Positions 42,216 to 52,382 of a stretch of DNA of 64,000 bases are shown here, piece by piece. A model generated the notes under the pieces. It was not told where the DNA came from. It ran no database searches and saw nothing but the letters and a program-made list of their open reading frames with translations. The DNA comes from Pseudarthrobacter sp. IC2-21 (lineage in GTDB: Bacteria; Actinomycetota; Actinomycetes; Actinomycetales; Micrococcaceae). The DNA is taken from positions 3,782,001-3,846,000 of the forward strand of contig NZ_CP139145.1 of NCBI RefSeq assembly GCF_034048115.1, in the 5' to 3' direction. How positions within the stretch are numbered: position 1 is the stretch's first letter; each line of letters starts with the position of its first letter. The translations under genes were made by a program, and so were the position numbers.

Positions 42216-42935
42216 ATGCAACTCGAGAACAAAGTGGCATTCATTACCGGCGGCGGATCGGGGCTCGGCCTCGCGACCGCAAAGACCTTCATCGCCGAAG
42301 GCGCGAAGGTTATGATCTTCGATTTCAACCCCAAGTCGCAGGAAGTGGCCGACGAGATCGGCGCAAGGTTTGTCCAGGGCGACGTCGCGAAGGCGGAAAG
42401 TGTTGAGGCCGCCGTCGCCAAGACGGTCGAGGAATTCGGCCGCGTCGACATTGCCGTTGCCTCCGCGGGCGTCGGCGGCGAGGGCGACGTCGTCACCTCG
42501 ACCGTCGAAAACTGGGAGCGCACCAACGGCATCGACTACTCGGGGGTCTTCTACACCAACAAGTACGTCATCGAGCAGCTTCTCAAGCAGGGCCAGGGCG
42601 GCGTTGTGGTTAACCTCGCGTCGATGTTCGGCCTCGTGGCTGTCTCCAACAACATCGCGTACTCGGCCTCCAAGGGCGGCGTTGTGAACATGACCCGAGC
42701 CGCCGGGACGATGTACGCGAAGGAGGGCATCCGCGTGAACGCGGTGGCCCCGGGCGTCATCCGCACCCCGCTGATCGACGAGCCCACTCTCGAACAGTAC
42801 GCAAAACTGCACCCGGCCGGCCGCGTGGGCGAGGCGCAGGAAGTTGCGGACCTCATCACCTTCCTGGCGAGCGACAAGGCCAAGTTCATTACGGGCGCGA
42901 CCATTCCGGTCGACGGCGGCTACACGGCCGTCTAG
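42216..42935 (+). CDS. Short-chain dehydrogenase/reductase
   Basis: The 239-residue classical SDR has a NAD(P)-binding TGGGSGLGLA at residue 11. FDFNPKSQ after strand 2 has an Asp favouring NAD. The catalytic set is Ser in VNLASMFG and Tyr/Lys in AYSASKGG, with PVDGGYTAV at the end. It resembles 3-oxoacyl-ACP reductase-type and sugar/steroid dehydrogenases; substrate unknown. It is a single gene with its own promoter and ends at a strong terminator shared with clpB. Confidence 0.85.
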   Translation: MQLENKVAFITGGGSGLGLATAKTFIAEGAKVMIFDFNPKSQEVADEIGARFVQGDVAKAESVEAAVAKTVEEFGRVDIAVASAGVGGEGDVVTSTVENWERTNGIDYSGVFYTNKYVIEQLLKQGQGGVVVNLASMFGLVAVSNNIAYSASKGGVVNMTRAAGTMYAKEGIRVNAVAPGVIRTPLIDEPTLEQYAKLHPAGRVGEAQEVADLITFLASDKAKFITGATIPVDGGYTAV

Positions 42936-42950
42936 CGAAAACCGGCCGGA

Positions 42951-42990
42951 CGCGAAAATGCCCCCTCCATCCGGAGGGGGCATTTTCGCG
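42951..42990. terminator. Bidirectional intrinsic terminator
   Basis: Perfect 18-bp arms (42951-42968 and 42973-42990) flank an ATCC loop, with AAAA and TTTT tracts built into the stem ends and TTTCGGTTCTTT following. It lies between convergent SDR and clpB. Confidence 0.85.
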
Positions 42991-43003
42991 TTTCGGTTCT
43001 TTC

Positions 43004-45661
43004 CTACGCCTTGCGACGGACCACCAGGCCGGTGCCGGCGGGAGCGCCGCCGTCGGGCCCTGCCGGCGCCTCAAGACCCTCGATGGTGAGTTCGTCGACA
43101 TCGGCAGCAGTGTCTACGAGGACGGTGTCGCCGTCCGCGATCGTTCCGGCCAGGATGGCCTTGGCCAGGCGGTCGCCGATCTCGCGCTGCACGAGCCGGC
43201 GGAGCGGCCGGGCACCATATGCGGGATCGAAACCGGAGAGTGCCAGCCAGGCGCGGGCGGCCTCGGACACTTCCAGGGTGAGCCTGCGGTCATGCAGCCG
43301 CTTTCCGAGTTCAGCCACCTGCAGTTCCACGATGTGGGACAGCTCGTCCACGGTGAGGGCATCGAACAGGACCACTTCGTCCAGCCGGTTCAGGAACTCC
43401 GGCTTGAAGGAGGCATTCACGGTGGCCATGACGGCGTTCCGCTTGGCATCGGCGGAGAGCGTCGGGTCCACCAGGAACTGGCTGCCCAGGTTCGAGGTCA
43501 GGACCAGGATGACGTTGCGGAAGTCCACGGTGCGGCCCTGGCCGTCGGTGAGGCGGCCGTCGTCGAGCACCTGCAGCAGGATGTCGAAGACTTCCGGGTG
43601 GGCCTTTTCCACCTCGTCGAGCAGGATCACCGAATACGGCCGGCGGCGGACGGCTTCGGTCAACTGGCCACCCTCCTCGTAGCCGACGTAGCCCGGAGGT
43701 GCGCCGACAAGGCGGGCCACCGAATGCTTCTCACCGTATTCGGACATGTCGATCCGCACCATGGCGTGTTCGTCGTCGAACAGGAAGTCCGCGAGCGCCT
43801 TGGCGAGTTCGGTCTTGCCCACGCCGGTGGGGCCAAGGAACAGGAAGGAACCCGTGGGCCGGTTGGGGTCACTGATGCCTGCCCGGGCACGCCGCACGGC
43901 GTCGGACACCGCGGTCACGGCCTTGGACTGGCCGATCAGGCGCTTCCCCAACTCCTCCTCCATGTGCAGCAGCTTCTGGCTTTCGCCCTGCAGCATGCGG
44001 CCGGCGGGAATGCCGGTCCAGGCCGAGATGACCTCGGCGATGTCGTCCGCGGTCACCTCTTCGGCCACCATCTGGGCCGGCTTGTCGGTGACGGCTGCTT
44101 CGGCTGCTGCTGCTGCGCTGAGTTCGCGTTCGACGGCGGGAATCTCGCCGTAGAGGATCCGCGAGGCCGTCTCCAGGTCGCCTTCGCGCGCCGCCTTGTC
44201 ATAGGTGGAACGCAGTTCGTCCAGCTTCGCCTTCAGGTCGCCCACCCGGTTCAGGCCCGCCTTTTCGGCTTCCCAGCGGGCGTTGAGCGCATCCAGCTCT
44301 TCGGTTTTGTCGGCCTTGTCCGCGCGGAGGGCAGCCAGCCGCTCCACGGAGGCTGCGTCCTTTTCATTCTCGAGGGCAAGTTCCTCCATGGTGAGCCGGT
44401 CCACGGCACGGCGCAGCTGGTCGATTTCCTCGGGGGCGGAGTCGATTTCCATCCGCAGCCGGGAGGCGGCCTCGTCCACCAGGTCGATGGCCTTGTCCGG
44501 CAGCTGGCGGCCGGCAATGTAGCGGTTGGACAGCGTGGCTGCGGCCACCAGGGCAGCGTCCGCGATGGTCACTTTGTGGTGCGCCTCGTAGCGTTCCTTC
44601 AGGCCGCGGAGGATGCCGATGGTGTCCTCGACGCTCGGCTCACCGACGTAGACCTGCTGGAACCGGCGCTCCAGGGCCGGGTCCTTCTCGATATTCTCGC
44701 GGTACTCATCCAGCGTGGTGGCCCCGATCAGGCGCAGCTCGCCACGGGCCAGCATGGGCTTGAGCATGTTGCCGGCATCCATGGACGACTCCCCCGTGGC
44801 GCCCGCACCCACCACCGTGTGGATCTCGTCAATAAAGGTGACAATCTGCCCTTCGGAGCTTTTGATTTCCTCCAGGACGGCCTTAAGCCGCTCCTCGAAC
44901 TCGCCGCGGTACTTCGCGCCGGCGACCATGGAGGCCAGATCCAGGGCGATCAGGGTCTTGCCGCGCAGGCTTTCCGGGACGTCATTGGCCACGATCCGCT
45001 GGGCCAGGCCTTCCACCACAGCCGTCTTCCCAACGCCGGGCTCGCCAATGATGACGGGGTTGTTCTTGGTCCGGCGGCTCAGCACCTGGATGATGCGGCG
45101 GATCTCGGTGTCGCGGCCGATCACCGGGTCCAGCTTGCCCGACCGCGCCATCGCGGTGAGGTCAGTGCCGAACTTCTCCAAAGACTGGAACGTATTCTCG
45201 GGGTCCGGGCTGGTGACTTTACGGTCACCGCGGACACCCGGCAGGGCGGCGAGGAGCGCTTCATGGGAGGCGCCGGCGTCGCGCAATAACCGCCCGACGG
45301 CGTCACTTCCGGCGGAGAGCCCCAGCAGCAGCACTTCGGTGGACACAAAGGTGTCACCGAGGCGGTCGGCCTCGTTCTTGGCGTTTTGGATGGCTTGCAG
45401 GGCAGGCCGCGACAGCTGCGCCTGCTGCGCTGAGCCGCCCGAGGTTGCGGGCAACGCCTTGATGGCGCTGCTTGCCTGGACGCTGACGGCGTCCGGGTCA
45501 GCGCCTGTTGCGCGCAGCAGTGCCACGGCCACGCCCTCCCGCTGATCCATCAGGGCCTTGAGCAGGTGTGCAGGCTCAACCTGGGGGTTGCCGATGGTGG
45601 AGGCATTCATGGCTGCCGCCGAAAGAGCCTCCTGGCTCTTGGTGGTGGGTTTGAAATCCAA
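43004..45661 (-). CDS. clpB: ATP-dependent chaperone ClpB
   Basis: The 885-residue Hsp100 disaggregase works with DnaK to rescue aggregated proteins. An N-domain (~1-145) is followed by NBD1 with Walker [14 protein letters not shown] (about residue 205). The coiled M-domain (about 405-525) carries [23 protein letters not shown]2 has Walker [20 protein letters not shown] and sensor segments. Start: TTG 45659-45661 with AAGGAG seven bases upstream. A HAIR element 34 bp upstream indicates HspR control. Single gene, convergent with the SDR. Confidence 0.95.
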   Translation of the reverse strand: MDFKPTTKSQEALSAAAMNASTIGNPQVEPAHLLKALMDQREGVAVALLRATGADPDAVSVQASSAIKALPATSGGSAQQAQLSRPALQAIQNAKNEADRLGDTFVSTEVLLLGLSAGSDAVGRLLRDAGASHEALLAALPGVRGDRKVTSPDPENTFQSLEKFGTDLTAMARSGKLDPVIGRDTEIRRIIQVLSRRTKNNPVIIGEPGVGKTAVVEGLAQRIVANDVPESLRGKTLIALDLASMVAGAKYRGEFEERLKAVLEEIKSSEGQIVTFIDEIHTVVGAGATGESSMDAGNMLKPMLARGELRLIGATTLDEYRENIEKDPALERRFQQVYVGEPSVEDTIGILRGLKERYEAHHKVTIADAALVAAATLSNRYIAGRQLPDKAIDLVDEAASRLRMEIDSAPEEIDQLRRAVDRLTMEELALENEKDAASVERLAALRADKADKTEELDALNARWEAEKAGLNRVGDLKAKLDELRSTYDKAAREGDLETASRILYGEIPAVERELSAAAAAEAAVTDKPAQMVAEEVTADDIAEVISAWTGIPAGRMLQGESQKLLHMEEELGKRLIGQSKAVTAVSDAVRRARAGISDPNRPTGSFLFLGPTGVGKTELAKALADFLFDDEHAMVRIDMSEYGEKHSVARLVGAPPGYVGYEEGGQLTEAVRRRPYSVILLDEVEKAHPEVFDILLQVLDDGRLTDGQGRTVDFRNVILVLTSNLGSQFLVDPTLSADAKRNAVMATVNASFKPEFLNRLDEVVLFDALTVDELSHIVELQVAELGKRLHDRRLTLEVSEAARAWLALSGFDPAYGARPLRRLVQREIGDRLAKAILAGTIADGDTVLVDTAADVDELTIEGLEAPAGPDGGAPAGTGLVVRRKA

Positions 45662-45692
45662 AGAGAGCTCCTTCCGAATGAGCGTTTTCGCT

Positions 45693-45717
45693 AAGTTGAG
45701 TGTACTACGCTCAACTT
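45693..45717. promoter_or_regulatory. HspR HAIR operator before clpB
   Basis: AAGTTGAG and CTCAACTT surround a 9-nt centre. The core GTTGAGT-N7-GCTCAAC matches the HAIR consensus CTTGAGT-N7-ACTCAAG at all but the outer bases and one inner base. Its place upstream of clpB fits HspR repression of heat-shock genes in Actinobacteria. Confidence 0.75.
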
Positions 45718-45893
45718 TGATTCCCGTCAGACGGAGAGCAGATTTTGCCCACAGCGAACCCGACCTTCGGCATCATCGCCCGGTCGCCCGGAAGCGGTGT
45801 CCTTGCACTGTATCGCCGCCGGGGCGATCAACCTAGGATCGATGTGTGACCGGGGACCACCGTTCCGCCGGCGCACTCCAGCGGAGGTAAGCC

Positions 45894-46235
45894 ATGAAGA
45901 AGTTTGCTGTTCTTTACGTCGCACCGCAGTCAGCCCAGGCCCAGATGGCGCAGAGTTCGCCGGAAGCCGCGCAGGAGGGCATGAAGGCCTGGATGGAGTG
46001 GGCGGACCGCGCCGGAAGCGGGATTGTGGACATGGGCAGCCCCCTGGGGGAGGGCCGGGAAATCACCGCAACGGGCGCTACCGAGGTCAGCAGCGGCAAC
46101 CACATTGGCGGCTACGGCATCCTGCAGGCCGAGGACCTTGCCGGCGCCGAGGCCCTGCTTGAGGGGCACCCGCACCTGATGATGCCAGGGGCCAGCATCC
46201 AGGTGTACGAGTTCCTGGACATGCCCGGCATGTAG
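45894..46235 (+). CDS. YciI/DGPF-domain protein
   Basis: The 113-residue protein begins MKKFAVLYVAPQSAQAQMAQ and contains SGNHIGGYGILQAEDLAGAE, the pattern of YCII-related domains (dimeric ferredoxin-like fold). The usual DGPF motif is not obvious, and a specific function cannot be given. GGAGG lies seven bases before ATG 45894. Confidence 0.75.
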   Translation: MKKFAVLYVAPQSAQAQMAQSSPEAAQEGMKAWMEWADRAGSGIVDMGSPLGEGREITATGATEVSSGNHIGGYGILQAEDLAGAEALLEGHPHLMMPGASIQVYEFLDMPGM

Positions 46236-46298
46236 CACTGGGGGCGGATGCGGGGTGGGCCGCTTCCCGCTAGTCCCCCAGGTTTAGTCCCGCGGCCC

Positions 46299-46724
46299 TT
46301 AGTCCCCCCGGGCCTTCCGGGTTGCGGCGTCATTCGCCTTCTGCAGTGCTTTGACGAGCTCATCCTTGGTCATTTTTGACCGGCCATCGATGTCCAGTTC
46401 CTGCGCACGCCTGTAGAGGTGCTCCTTCGACGCATTGGCATCGACGCCCCCGGCCGTGGGTTGGGCCGAATCAACCCCCTCCGCTGCCCGCTTGTCCGAG
46501 GGCCCGCGCTTTTCCTTCGGCTCCCAGTGGTCACCCACCTTTTCGTAGCTGTGTTTCAGCGAGGCGTACGCTGCACGCGCCGCCCGGCTCTCGTCGTTGT
46601 CGTAGGACTCGAGGGCGGAATCGTAGGTTTTGGCGAAAGTGTCCTGGGCTTTTTGCTCGGAACGCTGCAGGGTCGAGGGCAGCTCGTCCTTGCGGGCGTG
46701 ATCGTTCTTGCCGGTTTTAGGCAT
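46299..46724 (-). CDS. ChaB-domain protein with Rho-N-like tail
   Basis: The 141-residue protein has an N-terminal ChaB domain (LPSTLQRSEQKAQDTFAKTY, then HSYEKVGDHWEPKEKRGPSD), a linker, and a C-terminal Rho-N/SAP-like segment (LYRRAQELDIDGRSKMTKDE). This is a common small nucleic-acid-associated protein of Actinobacteria. GTG at 46733 abuts the Shine-Dalgarno; ATG 46722-46724, eight bases after AAGGAG, is chosen. Confidence 0.8.
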   Translation of the reverse strand: MPKTGKNDHARKDELPSTLQRSEQKAQDTFAKTYDSALESYDNDESRAARAAYASLKHSYEKVGDHWEPKEKRGPSDKRAAEGVDSAQPTAGGVDANASKEHLYRRAQELDIDGRSKMTKDELVKALQKANDAATRKARGD

Positions 46725-46804
46725 GTCCTTCACTCCTTGGTCCGCAGGTTAACCGTTGAGACAAATCCAGCTTAAGTGCCCGCAGCCGGCTTGTGGCCAG
46801 CCTT

Positions 46805-47494
46805 TTAGTAGCCGGCCGCGGGTTTGGTCTCGATGTAGTTGATCACCAGGAACTCCCCCGCGGGGACCAGTTCCACATACCAGCGGGTGGTCTTGTCCAG
46901 GTCCTCCCAGCTGCCCTGGCCGGCAACCACCGGGCGGTAGACGGCATCGAACTTCAGGAACGTGCCGCTGTCCGTGGCGCTCGAATCGATCTCCTGGAGC
47001 AGTTCAAACTTCCCCCGTCCGCTGCTTTCCGGGGCCGCAGAGCGGATGGCGGCCAGGTTCTGCTGGTTCATCACCTTCACCGCGGCAAAGTAGTCCTGCC
47101 AGGCCACATCTCTGTGCGACGTGAACGAGGTGGTGGAGTAGGCATCCGCGTATCTGGACGCGAGCCTCTCAACACAGGTTTCCGGGACTGCGCTGCCCGG
47201 GCTCCAGGCGGCGACCAGCTCGGAACCGGCATTAAGCCAGCCGCTGTAGGCGTTGAGGACGCTGCCGATCGTTTCGCGCGGGGTGCCGAGGGGGATTCGT
47301 ACGGGAGTCAGGTCGTTCTTCCCAACAAACGGACATTCCGGCGGCAGCGCTGAAACGGGGGTGGCCGGGGCGATGTCCGGGAGAGGCGCCGGTGACGGAA
47401 ACAGGCTGCAACCGCTCAGGGCTGCCAGCAGCGCAAGGGCGGCAGCCGCCGTCGTCCATTTTCTGCCGCGCGAACGGCTGACCCGAACCTTCAT
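46805..47494 (-). CDS. Secreted lipoprotein, unknown
   Basis: The 229-residue protein has a twin-Arg-like basic N-terminus (RSRGRKWTTAAAALALLAAL) and a lipobox LSGCS. The mature domain contains ECPFVGKNDLTPVRIPLGTP and TRWYVELVPAGEFLVINYIE. No known family recognised. ATG 47492-47494. Confidence 0.65.
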   Translation of the reverse strand: MKVRVSRSRGRKWTTAAAALALLAALSGCSLFPSPAPLPDIAPATPVSALPPECPFVGKNDLTPVRIPLGTPRETIGSVLNAYSGWLNAGSELVAAWSPGSAVPETCVERLASRYADAYSTTSFTSHRDVAWQDYFAAVKVMNQQNLAAIRSAAPESSGRGKFELLQEIDSSATDSGTFLKFDAVYRPVVAGQGSWEDLDKTTRWYVELVPAGEFLVINYIETKPAAGY

Positions 47495-47559
47495 GATTCT
47501 CCCCCCATACCGCCGCGTCCGGACGACGCTGACCAGCCTACCCGCGCCGGGGGCGCATC

Positions 47560-47605
47560 AAGTGAGAGAGCGTTCGACAAAAAGCCACATTAAGTGAGAG
47601 AGCGT
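47560..47605. repeat. 14-bp direct repeat
   Basis: aagtgagagagcgt occurs at 47560-47573 and 47592-47605, separated by an 18-bp spacer, between the lipoprotein promoter and the end of modC. Confidence 0.75.
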
Positions 47606-47649
47606 CGGGTGGGGCAAGGGCAGCGGTGTGGGGCAGGGGCGGCCGGGGT

Positions 47650-48714
47650 TCAGGCCGGGTAGATGGACACGGCGCCGGCCTTGATCACGAAGTACACCTC
47701 CATGCCGGGCGCGAGGCCCAGATCGGCGGCGGCGGCCGGGGTGATGTCCGCGCTCAGCCGGCCGCTTTCGCCCGCGCGGACGCGGATCTGGTCGCCGTGC
47801 GGCTCCAGGTCCGTGATGGTCACCCGGAAGGCGTTGCGCGGGCTGCCGTGCGCTTCGGACAGGAAAACGGAAACGGCCGACGGCGGGAAGACCGCCACGC
47901 CCGGCTGCCCCGCGGGCAGGGGGCCGGGGACGTCGTGGTGCTGGCCGTAGAGGTTCAGGCCGCCGGAGTGCAGGCCGTGTTCGGTGACCTCGCCGGACAG
48001 GAAATTGAGCCCGGCGAGCCCGGCGGCGAACCGGCTGCGCGGCCGCTGCAGGACCTCGCGGGTGGGGCCTTCCTCGCTGATCCTGCCGTTTTCCAGGACC
48101 ACCACACGGTCCGCGAGCATCAGGGCATCCAGGACGTCGTGGGTGATGATCACGGCGCGTCGGCCAGCCAGGACGCGCTTCAGGAGACGCCGGAGCAGCG
48201 GGGCGGCGTGGATGTCCAGTGCGGCCATGGGCTCGTCCAGCAGCAGCAGCCCCGGATCGGCCGCGAGCGCCCGGGCCACAGCCACGCGCTGCGCCTGGCC
48301 GCCGGACAGCTCCGACGGGCGGCGCGTCTGGAGGTCGGTGGCCTCCACCTCCGCCAGCCACCGAAAAGCGGCCGCCCGGGCGGCGTCCTTCGGGGCGCCG
48401 GCACTCCGCGGCCCGAACGCCACGTTGTCCAGCACGCTCAGGTGCGGAAACAGCAGGGGTTCCTGGGCCAGCAGGGCGGTGCCGCGGCGGTGCGGCGCCG
48501 TCCACGCACCGCGCCCGGCGGTGAGGTCGAAGAGGATCCTGCCGTCCAGCTCCGCCCTGCCCGAATCGGGGTGCAGCAGGCCCGCAATGATGTTGAGCAG
48601 GGTGGATTTGCCCGCGCCGTTGGCCCCCATCACGGCCACCGTTTCGCCCGGCCCGACCCGGAGGGACACGTCGAATCCGCGCTGCTCCACGGCTGCCTGA
48701 ACCACGAACGTCAC
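47650..48714 (-). CDS. modC: Molybdate ABC transporter, ATP-binding protein
   Basis: The 354-residue ATPase drives molybdate uptake. Walker [13 protein letters not shown] (about 31), signature [15 protein letters not shown] and Walker [13 protein letters not shown] are all intact. A C-terminal TOBE/molybdate-binding domain follows residue ~240 ([20 protein letters not shown]). GTG start overlaps the modB stop (GTGA, 48711-48714). Last gene of the mod operon. Confidence 0.9.
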   Translation of the reverse strand: MTFVVQAAVEQRGFDVSLRVGPGETVAVMGANGAGKSTLLNIIAGLLHPDSGRAELDGRILFDLTAGRGAWTAPHRRGTALLAQEPLLFPHLSVLDNVAFGPRSAGAPKDAARAAAFRWLAEVEATDLQTRRPSELSGGQAQRVAVARALAADPGLLLLDEPMAALDIHAAPLLRRLLKRVLAGRRAVIITHDVLDALMLADRVVVLENGRISEEGPTREVLQRPRSRFAAGLAGLNFLSGEVTEHGLHSGGLNLYGQHHDVPGPLPAGQPGVAVFPPSAVSVFLSEAHGSPRNAFRVTITDLEPHGDQIRVRAGESGRLSADITPAAAADLGLAPGMEVYFVIKAGAVSIYPA

Positions 48715-49577
48715 CGGACGTCACCGCTGTGGGCGGGCGCCGCCGTCGTGCTCCCGGCCCCTGCCGGCCGGCCCGCCCGCGGGCCCCGGTACGCGAGCGC
48801 CACCACGGCCAGTGCCACTGCCACGAGGACCAGGGAAAGCGCGACGGCGGCGTCCGCGTCCGTTTCGCGCTGCAGGTAAATCTCCAGCGGCAGGGTCCGG
48901 GTCACCCCCTGCAGGCTGCCCGCGAACGTGAGGGTGGCGCCGAATTCACCCAGGCTGCGCGCGAAGGAGAGCACCGCGCCGGACGCCAGGCCCGGCAGCA
49001 CCAGCGGCAGCGTGACCCGCCGCAGCACAGTGGCGGGGCTGGCGCCGAGGGTGGCGGCCACGGCTTCGTATTTGGGCCCGGCGATGCGCAGCGCGCCCTC
49101 CAGGCTGACCACCAGGAACGGCAGGGCAACAAACGTCTGGGCCAGCACCACCGCAGTGGTGGAGAACGCAATCTGCAGCCCCGCCACCTCCAGCGCCCGG
49201 CCCAGCAGGCCCATCCGGCCAAACGTATACAGCAGCGCAATGCCGCCCACCACCGGCGGCAGCACCAGCGGCAGCAGGACCAGTGAGCGCAGCACCCGCT
49301 GGCCCGGGAAGCTCCCGCGGGCCAGCACCAGGGCGAGCGAGACCCCCAGAATAATGCACAGGACAGTACTCGCGGCCGACGTGCGAAGGCTCAGCCCCAG
49401 CGCGGTGAGGGAGGGCTCCGAGGTGACCAGGGGAATGAAGTTGGCCCAGTTGACCTTGGCCACCATGGCGACGACCGGGAGGACCACGAGCAGTGCGCCG
49501 GCCGCCGCCACAGCGTAGATCCAGCCGGGAATGCCGGTGTACGTGGCGCCTCTGCGGGCACTGACGCGCCCGCTCAC
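48711..49577 (-). CDS. modB: Molybdate ABC transporter, permease
   Basis: The 288-residue permease has five to six membrane helices. The EAA-type cytoplasmic loop is [21 protein letters not shown], the ATPase contact. [20 protein letters not shown] is the ModB/CysT-type block. GTG start overlaps the modA stop (GTGA, 49574-49577), and modC follows with the same overlap. Confidence 0.9.
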   Translation of the reverse strand: MSGRVSARRGATYTGIPGWIYAVAAAGALLVVLPVVAMVAKVNWANFIPLVTSEPSLTALGLSLRTSAASTVLCIILGVSLALVLARGSFPGQRVLRSLVLLPLVLPPVVGGIALLYTFGRMGLLGRALEVAGLQIAFSTTAVVLAQTFVALPFLVVSLEGALRIAGPKYEAVAATLGASPATVLRRVTLPLVLPGLASGAVLSFARSLGEFGATLTFAGSLQGVTRTLPLEIYLQRETDADAAVALSLVLVAVALAVVALAYRGPRAGRPAGAGSTTAAPAHSGDVR

Positions 49578-50383
49578 GGCGCGCCGAAGCCGGCAGCGGC
49601 CAGTACGGCCTGGCCTTCCGGGCCGCGGACGAAGTCCACGAACCGGTCAGCCAGCGGCTTGTTTCGCGCGCCCCGCACTACGGCAATGGGATAGGTGTTG
49701 ATGGCTTTGGCCGCTTCTTGAAAGGGGATCTCCTGCACCTTTGGACCCGCGCCTTTGGCGTCGGTGACGTAGACGAGCCCCGCGTCGGCTTCCCCGGACG
49801 TGACCTTGCCCAGGACATCGGTGACCGAGGATTCCTCGCTGACCGGGCTGAGGGCGGTGCGGGTTTCCTGCTCGATGGCTGTGGCGGCGGCACCGCAGGG
49901 CACCTGGCTGGCGCAGGCCACCACCTTCACGCCGGATCTGGCGAGATCGCTGAAGCCGGTGATGCGGGCCGGGTTGCCGGGGGGAACCACGATGGTCAGG
50001 GTGTTGGTGGCGAAGTTGCCGGGCGTGCCCGCCACTAGATCGGCGGCTTTGAGTTTGTCCATGTTGCGCGTGTCCGCGGAGGCAAAGACGTCGGCCGGAG
50101 CGCCCTGGGTGATCTGGGTGACCAGGTCCGCGGAGCCGGCGAAACTGAGGGTGACGCCTGTTCCCGGGTTGGCCGCCTCGAACTTTTTGGCGATGCCCGT
50201 GAAGGCCGTTTTGAGTGACGCCGCGGCGAAGACGGTGACGCTGCCCGCAGCGCCGGACGTGCCGCCGTCGCCCGTTCCTTCCTGGCCTGCCGTGCCGCCC
50301 TGCCCTGCCGTGCCGCCCTGCCCTGCCGGGGAACAGCCGGCGAGTGCCAGTGCGAGGACCAGCGCCATCACGGCGCGCCTCAT
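49574..50383 (-). CDS. modA: Molybdate ABC transporter, substrate-binding lipoprotein
   Basis: The 269-residue lipoprotein has its lipobox at ALAGC (Cys about 17) and a tandemly repeated linker of GTAGQ-like units (about 20-42; DNA at roughly 50280-50335). The ModA fold contains [40 protein letters not shown] and [10 protein letters not shown]. It captures molybdate or tungstate outside the cell. ATG 50381-50383 overlaps the stop of the regulator gene (ATGA). A frame open further upstream is a shadow of the regulator. Confidence 0.9.
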   Translation of the reverse strand: MRRAVMALVLALALAGCSPAGQGGTAGQGGTAGQEGTGDGGTSGAAGSVTVFAAASLKTAFTGIAKKFEAANPGTGVTLSFAGSADLVTQITQGAPADVFASADTRNMDKLKAADLVAGTPGNFATNTLTIVVPPGNPARITGFSDLARSGVKVVACASQVPCGAAATAIEQETRTALSPVSEESSVTDVLGKVTSGEADAGLVYVTDAKGAGPKVQEIPFQEAAKAINTYPIAVVRGARNKPLADRFVDFVRGPEGQAVLAAAGFGAP

Positions 50384-50790
50384 GCGGAGCCCTTGCCGTG
50401 CGGGGTCTCGATGATGACCGTGGTGGCCTTGACCACGGCGGTGGCCACCGAACCGAGTTCCAGGCCGAGGTCGCGGACGGCTTCGCTGCTCATGAGCGAG
50501 ACCACCCGGAACGGGCCGCACTGCAGCTCAACCTGCGCCATGACCTTATCCGCCGTGATGCCGGTGACCAGGCCGACAAAGCGGTTGCGTGCCGAGCTGC
50601 CGGCGCGGTGCGGATCATCGGGAAGCTGAGCGAGTTTCTGGGCATGCGTGGCCAGTTCCAGCCCGTCCACTGCCAGCCGGCCGGCGTCGTCTTTGATGGC
50701 GGTCAGGGTGCCGTTGTCCGTCCAGCGGCGGATGGTGTCATCGCTGACGCCGAGGAACCTGGCCGCTTCGGAAACGCGAATCGTGGGCAT
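50380..50790 (-). CDS. TOBE-domain molybdate-responsive regulator
   Basis: The 136-residue protein has an N-terminal MerR/excisionase-like helix-turn-helix (IRVSEAARFLGVSDDTIRRW) and one C-terminal TOBE/Mop domain (SARNRFVGLVTGITADKVMA, then SSEAVRDLGLELGSVATAVV), which binds molybdate. Being the first gene of the modABC operon, it is the likely sensor of the oxyanion. TATTAT ends six bases before ATG 50788-50790, so it is probably leaderless; a palindrome overlies the promoter. Confidence 0.82.
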   Translation of the reverse strand: MPTIRVSEAARFLGVSDDTIRRWTDNGTLTAIKDDAGRLAVDGLELATHAQKLAQLPDDPHRAGSSARNRFVGLVTGITADKVMAQVELQCGPFRVVSLMSSEAVRDLGLELGSVATAVVKATTVIIETPHGKGSA

Positions 50791-50796
50791 TTGGCC

Positions 50797-50816
50797 ATAA
50801 TAGTCCGCATTTGCGG
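50797..50816 (-). promoter_or_regulatory. mod operon promoter and candidate operator
   Basis: On the minus strand CCGCAAATGCGG (50805-50816) is a perfect 5-bp-arm inverted repeat directly upstream of the -10 hexamer TATTAT (50797-50802). Such a position fits repression by the adjacent TOBE regulator. Confidence 0.45.
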
Positions 50817-50825
50817 TTTCTGGGC

Positions 50826-52382
50826 CTACGTCAGGCTTTCCGGTAAGTGCTCCGGTCCGGGCGGGAGGTTAGTGGTGGCGGGTCCGTGGATGACCGCGCC
50901 GTCCGCGGCGAAGCGGGAGCCGTGGCAGGGGCAGTCCCAGGTAGTGTCGGCAGGATTGAACTCCACGGTGCAGCCAAGGTGGGTACAGATGGCGGACAGG
51001 GAATGGATCCGGCCGCCGGTGTCCTTGTAGACCGCCGTGCTCTGGCCGCCGACGTCAATGACGGTTCCTTCCCCGGGAGCCAGCGTAATCTGTTCCGGTG
51101 CCCGGCCGAGCTTCCCGGGCGCGGGCGTGGCCTCGCCGGCCGGCTCCGCGGTCGCTTTCCCGTCGCCCCGCGCGCCGGCACTGGCCGTCCCGGTGGTTCG
51201 GTTGCTGTCGAACACCGCGGCCCAGGGGTTGTCCCGGCCGCTGATGAGGTCGGTGAGGATGAGGGCGGCGGCTGTTCCGTTCGTCAGGCCCCACTTGCGC
51301 AGTCCGGTGATGACATACAGATGCTTGGCCTCCGCGGACATCAGCCCAACATAGGGCAGACCGTCCGCCGGCAGGTTGTCCTGCGTGGACCAGCGGTGGG
51401 AGACCTCACGGACGCCGAGCCTGTCGCGTGCGAATGCCGCAAGCCTGCCGTACCGCCGGGCGGTGTCGCCGGATTCGGACGCGGGATGGCCTTCGCCGCC
51501 GACCAGGACGTACGTCTGGCCGCCGATGCTGACGGTCAGGATGGAACGCATCGGCTCATCCACGCTGATGAACGTGGCCTCAGCCGGCGGGCTGTCCACA
51601 CGGCCGGCCACGATGTAGGAACGGTGCGGCTGACACCGGTCCTTGAAGCTGCCCATGTCAGCGAACGGCACATTCGTGGCCACGATGATGTCCCGGGCCC
51701 GGACCGTGCCGCCTTCGGATTCCACCACACCCGGGGCGCCGTCGTGGACCTGCAAAGCCCGGGTCTGTTCGAACACGAAGCTGCCCTCCCCGTCAACCGC
51801 GCGTGCCAGGCCCTGGAGGTACTCCACTGCATGGAACTGTGCCTGCCCGTCGAAGCGGACCGCGCCCTTGACGGGGAACGGCAGCGGCACATCCGTGGTG
51901 AACGTCGAGGGAAGGCCGAGGCCCGCAGCGAGATCCGCTTCGGCGCGGACTTCCGCCAGGGCGTCCTCGGATTCGGCGTAGGTGTAGTTGTCAACCTGGC
52001 GGAAGCCGCAGTCGATGCTCTCCTCCGCCACCAGCCGCCGGATGTGTTCGATTGCGCCCTGGTTGGCCTGGCCGTAGCTGCGCGCGGTGTCGGCTCCGTG
52101 GTTGCGGGCGAGCTCGGTGTAGGCGAGCCGGTGCAACGAGGTGACCTTGCCGGTGGTGTGGCCGGTGACGCCGGTTCCCACCCTGGCAGCTTCAATCACC
52201 GCGACACTGCGCCCGGCCCGTTTGAGGGCCAACGCGGCCGTCAGCCCGGCGACGCCGGCCCCGATGACTGCCACGTCCACCTCGATATCCCGGTCAAGTT
52301 TGGGATAGTCGGTTTCCCCGGCGGAGTCGAGCCACAGGGACACTGGTTCGCCCTGCAACCGGGCGTCCTCTGGCATCTCCAC
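50826..52382 (-). CDS. FAD-dependent oxidoreductase with C-terminal Rieske domain
   Basis: The 518-residue fusion has a DadA-like flavoprotein domain (~1-385; FAD loop VAVIGAGVAGLTAALALKRA, TGHTTGKVTSLHRLAY) joined by a Gly/Ala/Pro linker to a Rieske 2Fe-2S domain. The cluster motifs CTHLGC and CPCHGSRF carry both Cys-His pairs. Such proteins are thought to pass electrons from a flavin substrate to the cluster; the substrate is unknown. GTG 52380-52382 has GGGGAGG five bases upstream; an ATG two codons later is possible. Confidence 0.83.
   Translation of the reverse strand: MEMPEDARLQGEPVSLWLDSAGETDYPKLDRDIEVDVAVIGAGVAGLTAALALKRAGRSVAVIEAARVGTGVTGHTTGKVTSLHRLAYTELARNHGADTARSYGQANQGAIEHIRRLVAEESIDCGFRQVDNYTYAESEDALAEVRAEADLAAGLGLPSTFTTDVPLPFPVKGAVRFDGQAQFHAVEYLQGLARAVDGEGSFVFEQTRALQVHDGAPGVVESEGGTVRARDIIVATNVPFADMGSFKDRCQPHRSYIVAGRVDSPPAEATFISVDEPMRSILTVSIGGQTYVLVGGEGHPASESGDTARRYGRLAAFARDRLGVREVSHRWSTQDNLPADGLPYVGLMSAEAKHLYVITGLRKWGLTNGTAAALILTDLISGRDNPWAAVFDSNRTTGTASAGARGDGKATAEPAGEATPAPGKLGRAPEQITLAPGEGTVIDVGGQSTAVYKDTGGRIHSLSAICTHLGCTVEFNPADTTWDCPCHGSRFAADGAVIHGPATTNLPPGPEHLPESLT

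Noticed and set aside
43292..45289. 665-codon open frame opposite clpB
   Set aside because: It is the antisense shadow of a high-GC gene (His/Gly/Val-rich, no family match). The same holds for the long frames opposite the MHS transporter (5617-6921) and paaE (8001-9317).
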